This document shows, piece by piece, positions 32,402 to 41,737 of a stretch of DNA of 64,000 nt (position 1 is the first letter of the stretch; each line of letters opens with the position of its first letter). Source of the DNA: SG8-4 sp964598225 (lineage in GTDB: Bacteria; Planctomycetota; Phycisphaerae; Sedimentisphaerales; Anaerobacaceae); assembly GCA_964598225.1 (NCBI GenBank), contig CAZRBG010000022.1:15104-79103 (forward strand). The letters run 5' to 3'. The notes below the pieces were generated by a model. That model worked only from the letters and a program-made list of their open reading frames with translations, was not told the origin of the DNA and ran no database searches. Made by a program: the position numbers and the translations under genes.

Positions 32402-33574
32402 ATGTTATTGCCCATTAGAACAAACATTTCGCCGAGACATACGCCGTATGCCAACTACGCGATTATCGTCGCCAATGTAATTATTTACTTCCTGCAGCTC
32501 GGAGTAGATCCCGCGACCGGCTCCTTAACTTTCCGCCAGTGGGTTGGGTACTTCACGCTCCACGGCGAAGGCAGGCCGGAACTCTGGCAGTTTGTCAGCT
32601 ACGCCTTCCTGCACGGGGATTTCCTGCACATTCTGGGCAACATGTACTTTCTCTACATGTTCGGCAATAACGTCAACGATAAGTTGGGAAACATCGGGTA
32701 CACATGTTTCTTCCTTTCCGGGGCTGTTTTCAGCGGGGTAGGCCACGTATTGGCCGGCGGCGGTGATGTTATAGGAGCCAGCGGCGCCGTTGCCGCCGTA
32801 ACGGGGGCATATCTCGTACTGTTCCCGCAGACGCTGATAACCGTGCTGTACTGGTTTTTCTTCATTGGCACAATCGAGGTGCCTGCGCTGTATCTTATCT
32901 TGCTCAAGATGATCCTGTTCGATAATATCATCGCGCAGAGTTCCGCCTACGTTGCTTACGACGCTCATTTGAGCGGGTACGCGATGGGTATTATTTCCAT
33001 GGTTTTCTTTCTCGCAACGGGCATTCTCACGGGCAGCAGCTTCGATTTGTGGGCGATGGTGAAACGTTGGAATCGCCGCCGGAGATACCGCGACGTCGTA
33101 TCGAGCGGCTACAATCCTTTTACAGGCCGAAGGCCCGCTAAAGGCGTTAGAATTAAAGATACCGTCCAGACTCCCGCTCAGAAAGAAAAGCGAAAGCGCG
33201 CCGAGAAGCTTCGCAGAGAGATCACCGAAAGGCTCGATCAGCGTAATCTGCCGGCTGCGACGGATATCTACCTCGAACTGATGAGTCTGGACAGCGAGCA
33301 GATTCTGCCGCGCCAGCAATTGCTTGATATCGCCAACCAGCTCGCCGGTGAAGGCAGGCACGCCGAATCGGCCCGCGCTTACGAGCAGTTCCTCAGCCAC
33401 TACAGCAATTACGAATATAAAGAGCAGATCGAGCTGATGCTCGGAATCCAGTATTCGCGATATCTAAACCAGCCAGAGGCGGCGATTAAACACCTTCAGG
33501 CCGCTGCAGAAAAGCTCGCCGATCCGGACCAGTTGAAAATGTGCCGCGACGAGCTTGCCGGTTTGCAGCAGTGA
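32402..33574 (+). CDS. Rhomboid family intramembrane serine protease with cytoplasmic TPR-like tail
   Basis: 390 residues. The rhomboid core spans about 15-215 with six TM segments: LWQFVSYAFLHGDFLHILGNMYFLYMFG (L1 region and TM2 with conserved His76 and Asn80), GASGAVAA (catalytic Ser127) and AHLSGYAMG (catalytic His189). A basic linker (KRWNRRRRYRDVV) then leads to a soluble helical tail of about 120 residues with TPR-like units (RNLPAATDIYLELMSLD, GRHAESARAYEQFL). The protease cleaves TM segments of membrane proteins; the tail may recruit substrates or partners. It precedes the SH3 protein gene by 130 bases with a separate promoter. Confidence 0.92.
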   Translation: MLLPIRTNISPRHTPYANYAIIVANVIIYFLQLGVDPATGSLTFRQWVGYFTLHGEGRPELWQFVSYAFLHGDFLHILGNMYFLYMFGNNVNDKLGNIGYTCFFLSGAVFSGVGHVLAGGGDVIGASGAVAAVTGAYLVLFPQTLITVLYWFFFIGTIEVPALYLILLKMILFDNIIAQSSAYVAYDAHLSGYAMGIISMVFFLATGILTGSSFDLWAMVKRWNRRRRYRDVVSSGYNPFTGRRPAKGVRIKDTVQTPAQKEKRKRAEKLRREITERLDQRNLPAATDIYLELMSLDSEQILPRQQLLDIANQLAGEGRHAESARAYEQFLSHYSNYEYKEQIELMLGIQYSRYLNQPEAAIKHLQAAAEKLADPDQLKMCRDELAGLQQ

Positions 33575-33601
33575 AAAACGGCTCTGGACCCAAAAAAAGA
33601 G

Positions 33602-33630
33602 TTGACAATGACCTGCTTCGGGGCTAATTT
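33602..33630 (+). promoter_or_regulatory. Putative sigma-70 promoter for the SH3-domain protein gene
   Basis: TTGACA (33602-33607), a 17-base spacer and TAATTT (33625-33630), about 75 bases upstream of the ATG at 33705. The -35 box is perfect. Confidence 0.6.
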
Positions 33631-33704
33631 AAAATAAAGGAATCGCTTGGCGATTCAAGAATTTTGGGCTATAGGGACAACGGTTATTTATAGGGAGATA
33701 GAAA

Positions 33705-35129
33705 ATGTCATTCCGCAAGAAGATGTTAAGAGACCGAAAAGTAAATCGCCGGAACAGGGAAGTCGTTGCCATACCATTTCCGAGCCGCTCAGTCTTGCTT
33801 TTGCTGACAATTGCCGTTGCTCTCACGGGATCAACTGCTATCGGTCAGCAGCCTAAGGCGCCCGCCGGTGATGAGTCCGAAAAGAGTACGGATAAAACAA
33901 CGGCACAGACCTTTCCGTTCATGGCCGAGATTACCGGCGACAACGTGTACTTCCGCTCCGGGCCCGGCACGAATTTCTACGAGTGCGGCAAGCTCAACAA
34001 GGGCGACAAGGTAAAAGTCGTCAGCAAGCAGTTTAGCTGGTACCGCATAGTTCCGCCGCCGAAGAGCTTTGCATGGATTTCGATGAAGTATGTTAAACCC
34101 GATCCGGCTAACCCGGACTACGGGATTGTAGAGGGCGACCGCGTGCGTGTCTACGCCGGCTCCAACCGCGTTCCGCCGCACTATTCCACGAGCTTGCTGG
34201 GAAAGCTCAATAAAGGTGACAGAGTCAGGTTGCTGGGCGAACAGTTGGACGAGTATTACAAGATTGCCCCTCCGCCCTCGACGTATCTCTGGGTCAGCAC
34301 GTATTTCACCAAACCGCTGCCGCCGGAGAAAAAGAAAACCACTGTAGCGAAAGCTGAAGAGGACGAGGCGGAAGAAGAGGCTGAAACTCCCGATGAGCCG
34401 AAGCCGGCCGGTTCTGTGCCGAAGGTGGTCAAAATCGATCCATCGTCTGAACAGGAGGAGGTAGCCGTAACGCCTCCTGAGCCGTCGGATACAAAGCCGC
34501 CGGTTGCGGAAGAAGTAGAAGTCGTTCCCTCGACCCCGCTCGAACGGTACCGGGCCATACAGGAGATCATAAAGGCCGAGAGGAAGAAAAGACCTATAAA
34601 AGAGCAGGATTACACGCAGATAAAGAAAGACCTCGCCGAGATAGCCAAGGATGAGGACGCGGGCAAAGTCGCCGTCTATGCGAAGAAAGTGCTGGAAAGA
34701 GTACAGGCGCTGGAACTTGCCATTTCCGCGACGGATCAGTTGAAGACACGAAACGAGCACCTGGAGAAAACCTTCGCGGCCATCGAGAAGGAGTACACAG
34801 AGAGACTTGCAGAAGTCAAGAACATGGGCGACTACGCGGTCACCGGGACGTTGCAACCCTTTACGCTTTACGGCGAAGGTCACTACCGAATCGTCGACGA
34901 ATCCGGCCAGATGATCTGTTACGCTCTGCCGAGCAAGCAGGCGAAGCAGATGAACTTGAGCAGCCTGATCGGTAAGAAGGTGGGACTCAAAGGAACAATC
35001 CAGCCGCACCTGCCGACCAAAAAGGCTATGATCCGCTTCACGGAGATAGTGCCGTTAAGCGGCGAGGCCCAGGAACGGGTCGTCTCTGTTGAAACCGAAA
35101 GCACAACGGACAAACCCGTCCAGGAATAG
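33705..35129 (+). CDS. Exported protein with two bacterial SH3 domains and an OB-like C-terminal domain
   Basis: 474 residues with GGGAGATAG before the ATG. A long positively charged N-region precedes a hydrophobic signal helix (about 28-46). SH3b domain 1 (about 72-130) has EITGDNVYFRSGPGTNFYECGKLNKGDKVKV, and SH3b domain 2 (about 140-205) has GDRVRVYAGSNRVPP and GKLNKGDRVRLLGE. An acidic, Pro/Glu-rich linker leads to a helical region (about 280-390) and a C-terminal beta-barrel-like domain (YAVTGTLQPFTLYGEGHYRIVDESGQMICYALPS, LIGKKVGLKGTIQP). No catalytic residues are visible. SH3b domains usually bind peptidoglycan or peptides, so this is probably a periplasmic structural or binding protein. 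It has its own promoter and is a known planctomycete architecture. Confidence 0.85.
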   Translation: MSFRKKMLRDRKVNRRNREVVAIPFPSRSVLLLLTIAVALTGSTAIGQQPKAPAGDESEKSTDKTTAQTFPFMAEITGDNVYFRSGPGTNFYECGKLNKGDKVKVVSKQFSWYRIVPPPKSFAWISMKYVKPDPANPDYGIVEGDRVRVYAGSNRVPPHYSTSLLGKLNKGDRVRLLGEQLDEYYKIAPPPSTYLWVSTYFTKPLPPEKKKTTVAKAEEDEAEEEAETPDEPKPAGSVPKVVKIDPSSEQEEVAVTPPEPSDTKPPVAEEVEVVPSTPLERYRAIQEIIKAERKKRPIKEQDYTQIKKDLAEIAKDEDAGKVAVYAKKVLERVQALELAISATDQLKTRNEHLEKTFAAIEKEYTERLAEVKNMGDYAVTGTLQPFTLYGEGHYRIVDESGQMICYALPSKQAKQMNLSSLIGKKVGLKGTIQPHLPTKKAMIRFTEIVPLSGEAQERVVSVETESTTDKPVQE

Positions 35130-35154
35130 TCTTCGATGTGGACCTTTGGTGGAC

Positions 35155-35300
35155 CTCTTGGGCGGGGCAACCCATTCGACTTCGCTCAGAGCCTGCCTCT
35201 TCGGCGATACTCAGGGCAAGCTCTGAGAATGCAGGGCGCGACATATCGCACCATTTACTGGTTCCAATATGGTTGGTGCGACGCATCGCACCCTATGACT
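35155..35300. repeat. Cluster of degenerate short repeats between genes
   Basis: The 204-base gap contains GGGCGGGGCAACCCATTCGA with CTTCGCTCAGAGC (35160-35192), a reverse-related TCAGGGCAAGCTCTGAG, and two related units of the GGTGCGACGCATCGCACCC kind (around 35235-35255 and 35275-35295). No gene is present. Confidence 0.6.
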
Positions 35301-35333
35301 TGTACATACCCTTCTTGAAAGGATGCTGGTGCT

Positions 35334-37346
35334 ATGCGCGTGATGAAGTTGTGCGTTCTACTGTTTGGGCTGTTTTGTATTCATGTAGTCAAGCCTGCAC
35401 GGACTTTGCAGGCGAATGATAGACAACCCTGGCGAGCGAAGCCGGAGTTGTCCGATGCCGCCGCCAAGCGTCGGCCTGAGATCAACTATTACGAGGAAAA
35501 AGTTCCCGATTACACGCTGCCGGAGCTTCTGGTCGCCGAGGACGGGACGAAGATCGCCACGCCGCAGATGTGGAAAGAGGTTCGCCGCGGCGAGATACTC
35601 GGACTATTCCGAAAGCACGTATACGGGCGCTCGCCCGGCCGACCTGACAAGCAGAGTTTCGAGGTGGTAAAGGTCGATCCGAAGGCGCTCGACGGGCGGG
35701 CGACACTAAAACGAGTTAAGATAACAGTTGGCGGGCCGAAAGGCCAACTGAGCACAACAATGTCGATCTTCCTGCCCAACTCGGCACGAGAGCCCGTGCC
35801 GCTTTTTCTGCTGCTGAGCCATCGCAGTCCCGATTCAACCGACTGGACCCGCAAAATCAGGAAACCTTTTTGGCCGGTAGAGCAGATCATAGCCCGCGGC
35901 TACGGCACGGCTGCGATTCAGGTTACGGACTTCGCGCCGGACCGCCGCGACGGCTGGAAGCACGGTGTCCACAAAATATTCGACGATCCCGGCGCAGGCT
36001 CAGGCGATGGTTGGGGGACGCTTTGCGCGTGGGCATGGACCGGAAGCAGGGCTATGGATTACTTCGAGACCGACGACGACATCGACAACGCGAAAGTGGC
36101 TGTCGTCGGACAGTCTCGCGGCGGCAAGACGGCGCTCTGGGCCGGGGCAAGAGACGAACGTTTCTCGATGGCCGTTTCCAATTGCTCCGGCTGCGGCGGG
36201 GCAGCGCTTAGCCGAAGGCGTTTCGGCGAAACGGTCAAGCGGATCAATACCAGCTTTCCTCACTGGTTCTGCGACAATTTCAACAAATACAACGACAACG
36301 AAGACAGCCTGCCTGTCGATCAGCACATGTTGATCGCCCTGATGGCGCCGAGGTTAGCGTATGTAGCCAGCGCCGAGAACGATCTCTGGGCCGATCCGAT
36401 GGGTGAGTTCCTCGCAGCAAAACATGTCAGCGAAATTTATGACCTGTTCGGCCTGAAAGGACTCGACGCCGAGAGTATTCCCCCGGTCGAAAGCCCCGTC
36501 CACTCCGGCCGCATCGGTCACCACATTCACGCCGGAAGACACGATCTGATCGAGTACGACTGGCAGCGATTCATGGACTTCGCCGACAGGCACCTAAGGA
36601 GCAGTGACGTTATTTTCTCGTGCGATTTCGAGTCTGACAACTGGTTCGAGCAATTCGGCATGAGCAAAAGGCCCGCACGCGTCGACACCGTCGCATCCGA
36701 TCCGGCACGCAAGTTCGAACCGCTTTTGGGAAAAGCGCTACGAATCAAAGTCGATCGTGGCGGCCATTACGGCACGAGCATCACGTACCGTTTCAAAGAA
36801 CAAATCGGCGCTGAGCCGGAAGAGATTTGTTTTAGGTATTACCTGCGTTTCGGCGATGACTGGAACCCGCAGCGCGGCGGCAAGCTGCCCGGTATCTCCG
36901 GAACCTACAACCGCGCCGGCTGGGGTGGGCGCCCCTCGAACGGACGCAACGGATGGTCGGCCCGCGGCCTGTTCAGGGGACAATCAAACGGCAAAACGCC
37001 GGTCGGTTACTACTGTTACCATGCCGATATGAGAGGCCGCTACGGTTCCGGATGGGTCTGGGAGCAGCAGAAGCGAGGTTATCTGGCCAACAATCACTGG
37101 TACTGCATCGAGCAGTACGCCAAAATGAACACACCCGGCAAGAACGACGGCATCCTGCGGGCCTGGGTCGACGGCAAGCCCGCTTTCGAGAAGACGGACA
37201 TCCGCATGCGCGACGTCAATGCGCTCAAGATCGAAGCGATCTGGCTCAACGTATATCTCGGTGGCAAGTGGGCCGCCCGCAGCGACCACCACCTGTATAT
37301 CGACAACGTAACAATTTCCCGCAACTACATCGGCCCGGCTGAATGA
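35334..37346 (+). CDS. CE15-type glucuronoyl esterase fused to a polysaccharide lyase 14-like domain
   Basis: 670 residues with a signal peptide (about 1-27). The N-terminal half (about 50-420) is an alpha/beta hydrolase of the acetyl xylan esterase / glucuronoyl esterase kind: VAVVGQSRGGKTALWAGA carries the nucleophile Ser261 in G-X-S-R-X-G-K, and HAGRHDL carries the candidate catalytic His403; SAENDLWADP lies near the acidic residue. The C-terminal half (about 428-668) is a beta-jelly-roll: FSCDFESDNWFEQ, YYLRFGDDWNPQRGGKLPGI, GWSARGLFR, VGYYCYHADMRGRYG, LYIDNVTIS. It matches the pattern of alginate lyase-like PL14/PL20 proteins. CE15 enzymes split ester links between glucuronate and lignin or glycans; a fused lyase would cut the uronate chain itself. 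It is a single-gene unit. Confidence 0.78.
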   Translation: MRVMKLCVLLFGLFCIHVVKPARTLQANDRQPWRAKPELSDAAAKRRPEINYYEEKVPDYTLPELLVAEDGTKIATPQMWKEVRRGEILGLFRKHVYGRSPGRPDKQSFEVVKVDPKALDGRATLKRVKITVGGPKGQLSTTMSIFLPNSAREPVPLFLLLSHRSPDSTDWTRKIRKPFWPVEQIIARGYGTAAIQVTDFAPDRRDGWKHGVHKIFDDPGAGSGDGWGTLCAWAWTGSRAMDYFETDDDIDNAKVAVVGQSRGGKTALWAGARDERFSMAVSNCSGCGGAALSRRRFGETVKRINTSFPHWFCDNFNKYNDNEDSLPVDQHMLIALMAPRLAYVASAENDLWADPMGEFLAAKHVSEIYDLFGLKGLDAESIPPVESPVHSGRIGHHIHAGRHDLIEYDWQRFMDFADRHLRSSDVIFSCDFESDNWFEQFGMSKRPARVDTVASDPARKFEPLLGKALRIKVDRGGHYGTSITYRFKEQIGAEPEEICFRYYLRFGDDWNPQRGGKLPGISGTYNRAGWGGRPSNGRNGWSARGLFRGQSNGKTPVGYYCYHADMRGRYGSGWVWEQQKRGYLANNHWYCIEQYAKMNTPGKNDGILRAWVDGKPAFEKTDIRMRDVNALKIEAIWLNVYLGGKWAARSDHHLYIDNVTISRNYIGPAE

Positions 37347-37445
37347 GTCATTAAACAGGTAGAGTGTGCTCCGCACACCACAAGCAACAGTAGCACGCCG
37401 AAAGCCTGTTGTCCTCACTCGACTCAATTGTTAGAATATCCTTCC

Positions 37446-38483
37446 ATGAAGCAAACTGACAATCTGAATATATCGCGTTTTAAACCGCTTATCAGTCCAG
37501 ATGAACTTAAGAAGGAGTTGCCGGGTCCCGATGCGGTTGCGGACCTCGTGGCGGATTCGCGCCTCGGCGTCCGTAATGTTCTGATGAATACGGATCCGCG
37601 CCGCCTGGTGATAGCCGGGCCGTGCTCGCTCCATGACCGTGAGGCGTCGCTCGAATATGCCGGCAGACTCAAAGAATTGCAGGATCAGCTTGGTGATAAG
37701 GTTCTGATAGTCATGCGGGCCTACTTCGAGAAACCGCGAACGACGCTGGGCTGGAAGGGAATGTTATACGATCCCTTTCTGGATAATTCGTTCAATATCG
37801 AGGAAGGTTTCCGCCGGGCCAGGAGTCTGCTGATTTCGATTGGCGAGCTCGGTCTGCCCACGGCAACAGAACTGCTGGACCCCATCGTGCCGCAGTACGT
37901 CGCCGATCTGATAACGTGGGTGGCTATCGGCGCCCGGACAACCGAATCGCAGATACATCGCCAGATGGCAAGCGGCCTGTCAATGCCGGTCGGTTTCAAG
38001 AACGCGACCGACGGCAATCTCAGCGCCGCCGTCGACGCGATCAAGGCCGCGGCAAGCCCGCATTCCTTCATGGGAATAGACGGCGACGGCAAGGTCGTCA
38101 TCGCCGAGACTCGCGGCAACGATTGTGGCCACATCGTCATGCGCGGCGGTATCCAGAGGCCGAACTACGCTTCCGAGCACGTCGCATTTGCACAAGTCCT
38201 GCTGCAAAAGGCAAACATCCCCACCGGAATCATAATCGACTGCAGCCACGCCAACTCGAACAAAGACCCAAAACTCCAGCGACAGGCCCTCTTCGACGTC
38301 TCCGACCAGATCGCCGCCGGAAACCGCCTAGTCGCCGGAGTAATGCTCGAAAGCTTCCTCCATGAAGGCAGCCAGCCGTTCGACACACCCGAAAACCTCA
38401 AGTACGGCGTATCCCTGACCGACAAATGCATAGGCTGGCAAGAAACCGAAAAACTAATCCGCCACCTGGCCGACGCCTCCTGA
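37446..38483 (+). CDS. aroG: 3-deoxy-7-phosphoheptulonate (DAHP) synthase, class I AroG type
   Basis: 345 residues from the ATG at 37446. Condenses phosphoenolpyruvate and erythrose 4-phosphate in the first step of the shikimate pathway, in the cytoplasm. Diagnostic motifs are present: VIAGPCSLHD, VLIVMRAYFEKPRTTLGWKG (PEP-binding Lys-Pro-Arg-Thr), TELLDPIVPQYVADLITWVAIGARTTESQIHRQMASGLSMPVGFKN, GNDCGHIVMRGG and IIDCSHANSNKDP. The length is normal for the AroF/G/H family. It is not in an operon with other aromatic genes and lies between the CE15 fusion and the beta-propeller gene. A short palindrome of the GTAGAGTGTGCTCCGCACACC kind precedes it. No leader peptide was seen. Confidence 0.96.
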   Translation: MKQTDNLNISRFKPLISPDELKKELPGPDAVADLVADSRLGVRNVLMNTDPRRLVIAGPCSLHDREASLEYAGRLKELQDQLGDKVLIVMRAYFEKPRTTLGWKGMLYDPFLDNSFNIEEGFRRARSLLISIGELGLPTATELLDPIVPQYVADLITWVAIGARTTESQIHRQMASGLSMPVGFKNATDGNLSAAVDAIKAAASPHSFMGIDGDGKVVIAETRGNDCGHIVMRGGIQRPNYASEHVAFAQVLLQKANIPTGIIIDCSHANSNKDPKLQRQALFDVSDQIAAGNRLVAGVMLESFLHEGSQPFDTPENLKYGVSLTDKCIGWQETEKLIRHLADAS

Positions 38484-38738
38484 GTACCAGATGCAAACGG
38501 GGGCGGCAGCCACCGAATGAGCTTGCCCCTTAGGGGCGAAGCGAATGAAGCCTGTCCTGAGCGAAGTCGAATGGGTGGATGGTTGCTGACGCCATCCGGT
38601 TGCTTTCCCTCTGTTGGAAATCGATAAAATTTTTCCATCTACGGGCAAAATAGGTTATAATCCTTTTTGCAACGAGTTCGACGGGACCGCACAAGGGTTC
38701 TCAATTGGGGCGTAGTAAGATTGAAGGAGATATCGAAA
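38484..38738. repeat. Intergenic repeat region
   Basis: The 255-base gap holds GCTTGCCCCTTAGGGGCGAAGC (about 38521-38541) and the inverted copy of the TTCGACTTCGCTC unit (38549-38578). No further gene was seen. A GAAGGAGA site directly precedes the ATG at 38739. Confidence 0.6.
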
Positions 38739-41732
38739 ATGATCGGCAAAAAGAGATTACTGATTGGTGTTGTCTGCGCATTTGTGGTTTTCGTCGGGGC
38801 GGTATACGGAGCGAACAACTCTTCAGAAGACCTCAGGGAAGCTCTGGACAAAATTGAAGCAAGGAATGACATTTGTGTCGTCCTCGGCACGCCGTCGGGG
38901 GAGATTCGTTCGGTATTGTGGCAGTTTATAAGCGAGCGAAATATGCTGCTCTATTTCCAGTCGCCGAGCTTGTACGAACTGACCGATCTGCGAATGTTTG
39001 CCCAGGTAGAGGGCATTCTGGGAAGTCGTGTTTTTGTCGAAGAAGCCGACTTTAAATCCGTTCGCCTGGCCGACAATCTTGCCGGAGTGGTTTATGTAGC
39101 CGATTCTGTGAAGAACGAGCTAAGCGAAAAGGAGCTTTTGCGCGTGGCTTATCCGGGTGGAACGATCATCATCGGCGACAAAACAATCGTCAAGCCGCAG
39201 CCTGCCGGCACCGATAGCTGGAGCCATCCGTATCACGGCCCGGATAACAATCCGCAATCGACAGATCAACTGGCGCGGGCGCCTTATCTGACTCAGTTTC
39301 TCGCCGAGCCGCTGTTTTGCCCAATGCCGGAGGTCTCGGTTGCAGCGGGCGGCAAGGTTTTCCGGGCGTTCGGACACATAGCGCACAAGGCCAACCAGAA
39401 TGCCATGTTGAATACTCTAATCTGCGCTAACGCCTACAACGGAACGATTCTTTGGAAGCGTCCGCTGAAGGAAGGGTTCATGATCCATCGCAACACGATG
39501 ATCGCCACGCCGGAGATTCTGTACATGGCCGACGATGAATCATGCAAGTTGATCGACACGCAGACCGGCGAGGTCACCGAAGAGATTGTCATCCCCGACG
39601 GAGTCGGCGACGGTCCGGTGTGGAAATGGATGGCGATGGCCGACGGCTTCCTCTACGGCCTTATCGGCGGGACAGAAGTGGATATACACACGCAGCCTTC
39701 GCAGACGCCCGGATTGGGTCACTGGCCCTGGGGCATGTGGGAAGGCCACGATTATAAGAACCCAAAGACGAACTTCGGCTTCGGCCGCACGTTTGTAGCT
39801 ATTAATCCGGAGACAAAGAAAATACTGTGGAAATACGACAGCGACGACTATCTTGACAGCCGGAGCGTGTGCATGAAGAACGGTCGCATCTATTTCTACA
39901 GCCCGCAGAAGTTTCTGGCGTGTCTCGATACGAAAGAGCAGGGGATAGTCTGGAAGAACTCCGATGCCGATCTGCTCGAAGCGATAGGCCCCGACGGTCG
40001 GGCGCAGCATTATGTGACGGGGTATTCCACTACGACATTCATCAAGTGTAACGATGACTACATTTTATTCGCCGGGCCGCAGCGAAGCCGCCTCGTTGTA
40101 GCCAGCGCCAAAGACGGCAGTCTCCTCTGGGACAAAAAAGGCGGAAACCTGCAGATGGTTCTTCAAGACGACGGATTTTACGCCGCAGGTCCCGCCGCGA
40201 CCGGCGTCAAGTATGCTTACGACGACGGCGAGGTGCTGGCCCAACTGCCCGACCGAAGGGCTTGCACGCGAGCAACCGGAAGCGTGGACAGCGTTTTCTT
40301 TCGCGCTACCGGCGGAACCATCCGTATAGAGACCGCCTCCAACGCCGCCCGGCACATCGCTCCTATGCGTCCACCGTGCCAGGACGGCGTCATTATTTCC
40401 GACGGGCATCTCTACTGGGGACCCTGGATGTGCGGCTGCCAGTTGTCGCTTTACGGCCACATCTCACTTGCGCCGGCAGGAAATTTCGATTTCCACCCGG
40501 CCATCGACGAATCGCGGCTGGAAAAGGGTGCCGGCGATATAACCTCGGTCGCAGATTTCAAAATTCACCGGGACGATTGGCCGACATACATGGGCAACAA
40601 CGGGCGGATACCTCAGACGGACGTGAGCATTCCCGGACAGGTCGAAACCAAATGGACCACTAAGGCGACCGGAACCATGCCGACGGCGCCGGTGGTTGCC
40701 GGGGGATTGGTCTTTATCGGCGATCGCTCTGGAACCGTCCGGGCCATCGATGCCGAGGGTCGGCAGAAATGGAAGGCTTATACCGGCGGAGCCGTCTATT
40801 TCCCGCCCGCCGTTGCAAAGGGGCGCGTTTACGCCGGCTCGGCCGACGGCCGGGTCTACGCTTTCGAGGCCGCTACCGGCAGGCGCCTGTGGCGGTTCCG
40901 CGTCGGACCTGCGGGCCGGAGAATTCCCGTTTACGGCAAGCTCGTCTCCACCTGGCCGGTATCGGGCGGCGTGCTCGTACACGACGGCGTCGTTTACGCC
41001 GCGGCCGGGATCGCCCACTACGACGGCACTTATGTGGTCGCGCTGGACGCCGTCACGGGAGAGGTCAAATGGTACAACGACAAATCCGGCACGCTTTGCG
41101 AGAAAGTCAACAGCGGCGTCAGCCTCCAGGGCCCCCTGGCGATACGCAACGACGAGCTTTGCTTCGAGGGCGGCGGCGTGTATCAGATGGCGCGCTACGA
41201 TCTGCAAACCGGCAAATGCGTCAATACGCCGCATGAGGAGCCGACTTCCCGCTTCCAGACAGCATTCTACGCATATTTTCCCGAGTACGCGCAGTATGAA
41301 TCGGTCACGCGCGGCTATCCGGACGGCAAGCTGCTTCGCTACGACGCCAGCTACGAGGGCAGCCGGCATACGAAGCTGGCGCTTCTGGGGCCAGCCCCGA
41401 AAGACGCTGAAGCATCGGCCCGGCAGACGGACCGGCGCAGCGACAGACGCAGAAGACGTCCGCAGCGTAAAGCCTTATGGCAGGATAACAGTGGAACGCG
41501 CTACAAGAGTTTCATAATTGCCGATGACATCCTTCTCGCAGCAGGCGTCAAAGGTCTCGACGGCAAAGACCAGCCCTCCCTGACAGCCATCCGCATCAAG
41601 GACGGCAAGTCACTTTGGCGCGAGGACCTGCCCGCCCCCGTTGTGAAGGCCGGTCTCGCAATCGGCAGCGACGGACGAATCATCGCAACTCTTAATAATG
41701 GGCAGGTTGTTTGCTTGACGCAAGCCGAATAA
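38739..41732 (+). CDS. Secreted PQQ-type beta-propeller protein with N-terminal methyltransferase-like remnant
   Basis: About 997 residues from the ATG at 38739 (GAAGGAGA about 8 bases upstream). The signal peptide (about 1-24) is followed by an alpha/beta segment of about 140 residues (REALDKIEARNDICVVLG, VYVADSV, RVAYPGGTIIIGDK) that resembles a class I methyltransferase fold without a clear SAM site. The remainder consists of PQQ-like WD/quinoprotein repeats (YNGTILWKRPL, GTVRAIDAEGRQKWKAYTGG, GRVYAFEAATGRRLWRFRVG, ALDAVTGEVKWYN). A basic linker near residue 890 (ARQTDRRSDRRRRRPQ) interrupts the last propeller blades. It could be an electron-transfer dehydrogenase or a binding scaffold; no catalytic Asp/Cys-Cys signature was recognised. 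The DUF362 gene starts 5 bases later, so they are probably co-transcribed. Confidence 0.78.
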   Translation: MIGKKRLLIGVVCAFVVFVGAVYGANNSSEDLREALDKIEARNDICVVLGTPSGEIRSVLWQFISERNMLLYFQSPSLYELTDLRMFAQVEGILGSRVFVEEADFKSVRLADNLAGVVYVADSVKNELSEKELLRVAYPGGTIIIGDKTIVKPQPAGTDSWSHPYHGPDNNPQSTDQLARAPYLTQFLAEPLFCPMPEVSVAAGGKVFRAFGHIAHKANQNAMLNTLICANAYNGTILWKRPLKEGFMIHRNTMIATPEILYMADDESCKLIDTQTGEVTEEIVIPDGVGDGPVWKWMAMADGFLYGLIGGTEVDIHTQPSQTPGLGHWPWGMWEGHDYKNPKTNFGFGRTFVAINPETKKILWKYDSDDYLDSRSVCMKNGRIYFYSPQKFLACLDTKEQGIVWKNSDADLLEAIGPDGRAQHYVTGYSTTTFIKCNDDYILFAGPQRSRLVVASAKDGSLLWDKKGGNLQMVLQDDGFYAAGPAATGVKYAYDDGEVLAQLPDRRACTRATGSVDSVFFRATGGTIRIETASNAARHIAPMRPPCQDGVIISDGHLYWGPWMCGCQLSLYGHISLAPAGNFDFHPAIDESRLEKGAGDITSVADFKIHRDDWPTYMGNNGRIPQTDVSIPGQVETKWTTKATGTMPTAPVVAGGLVFIGDRSGTVRAIDAEGRQKWKAYTGGAVYFPPAVAKGRVYAGSADGRVYAFEAATGRRLWRFRVGPAGRRIPVYGKLVSTWPVSGGVLVHDGVVYAAAGIAHYDGTYVVALDAVTGEVKWYNDKSGTLCEKVNSGVSLQGPLAIRNDELCFEGGGVYQMARYDLQTGKCVNTPHEEPTSRFQTAFYAYFPEYAQYESVTRGYPDGKLLRYDASYEGSRHTKLALLGPAPKDAEASARQTDRRSDRRRRRPQRKALWQDNSGTRYKSFIIADDILLAAGVKGLDGKDQPSLTAIRIKDGKSLWREDLPAPVVKAGLAIGSDGRIIATLNNGQVVCLTQAE

Positions 41733-41737
41733 ACGAC

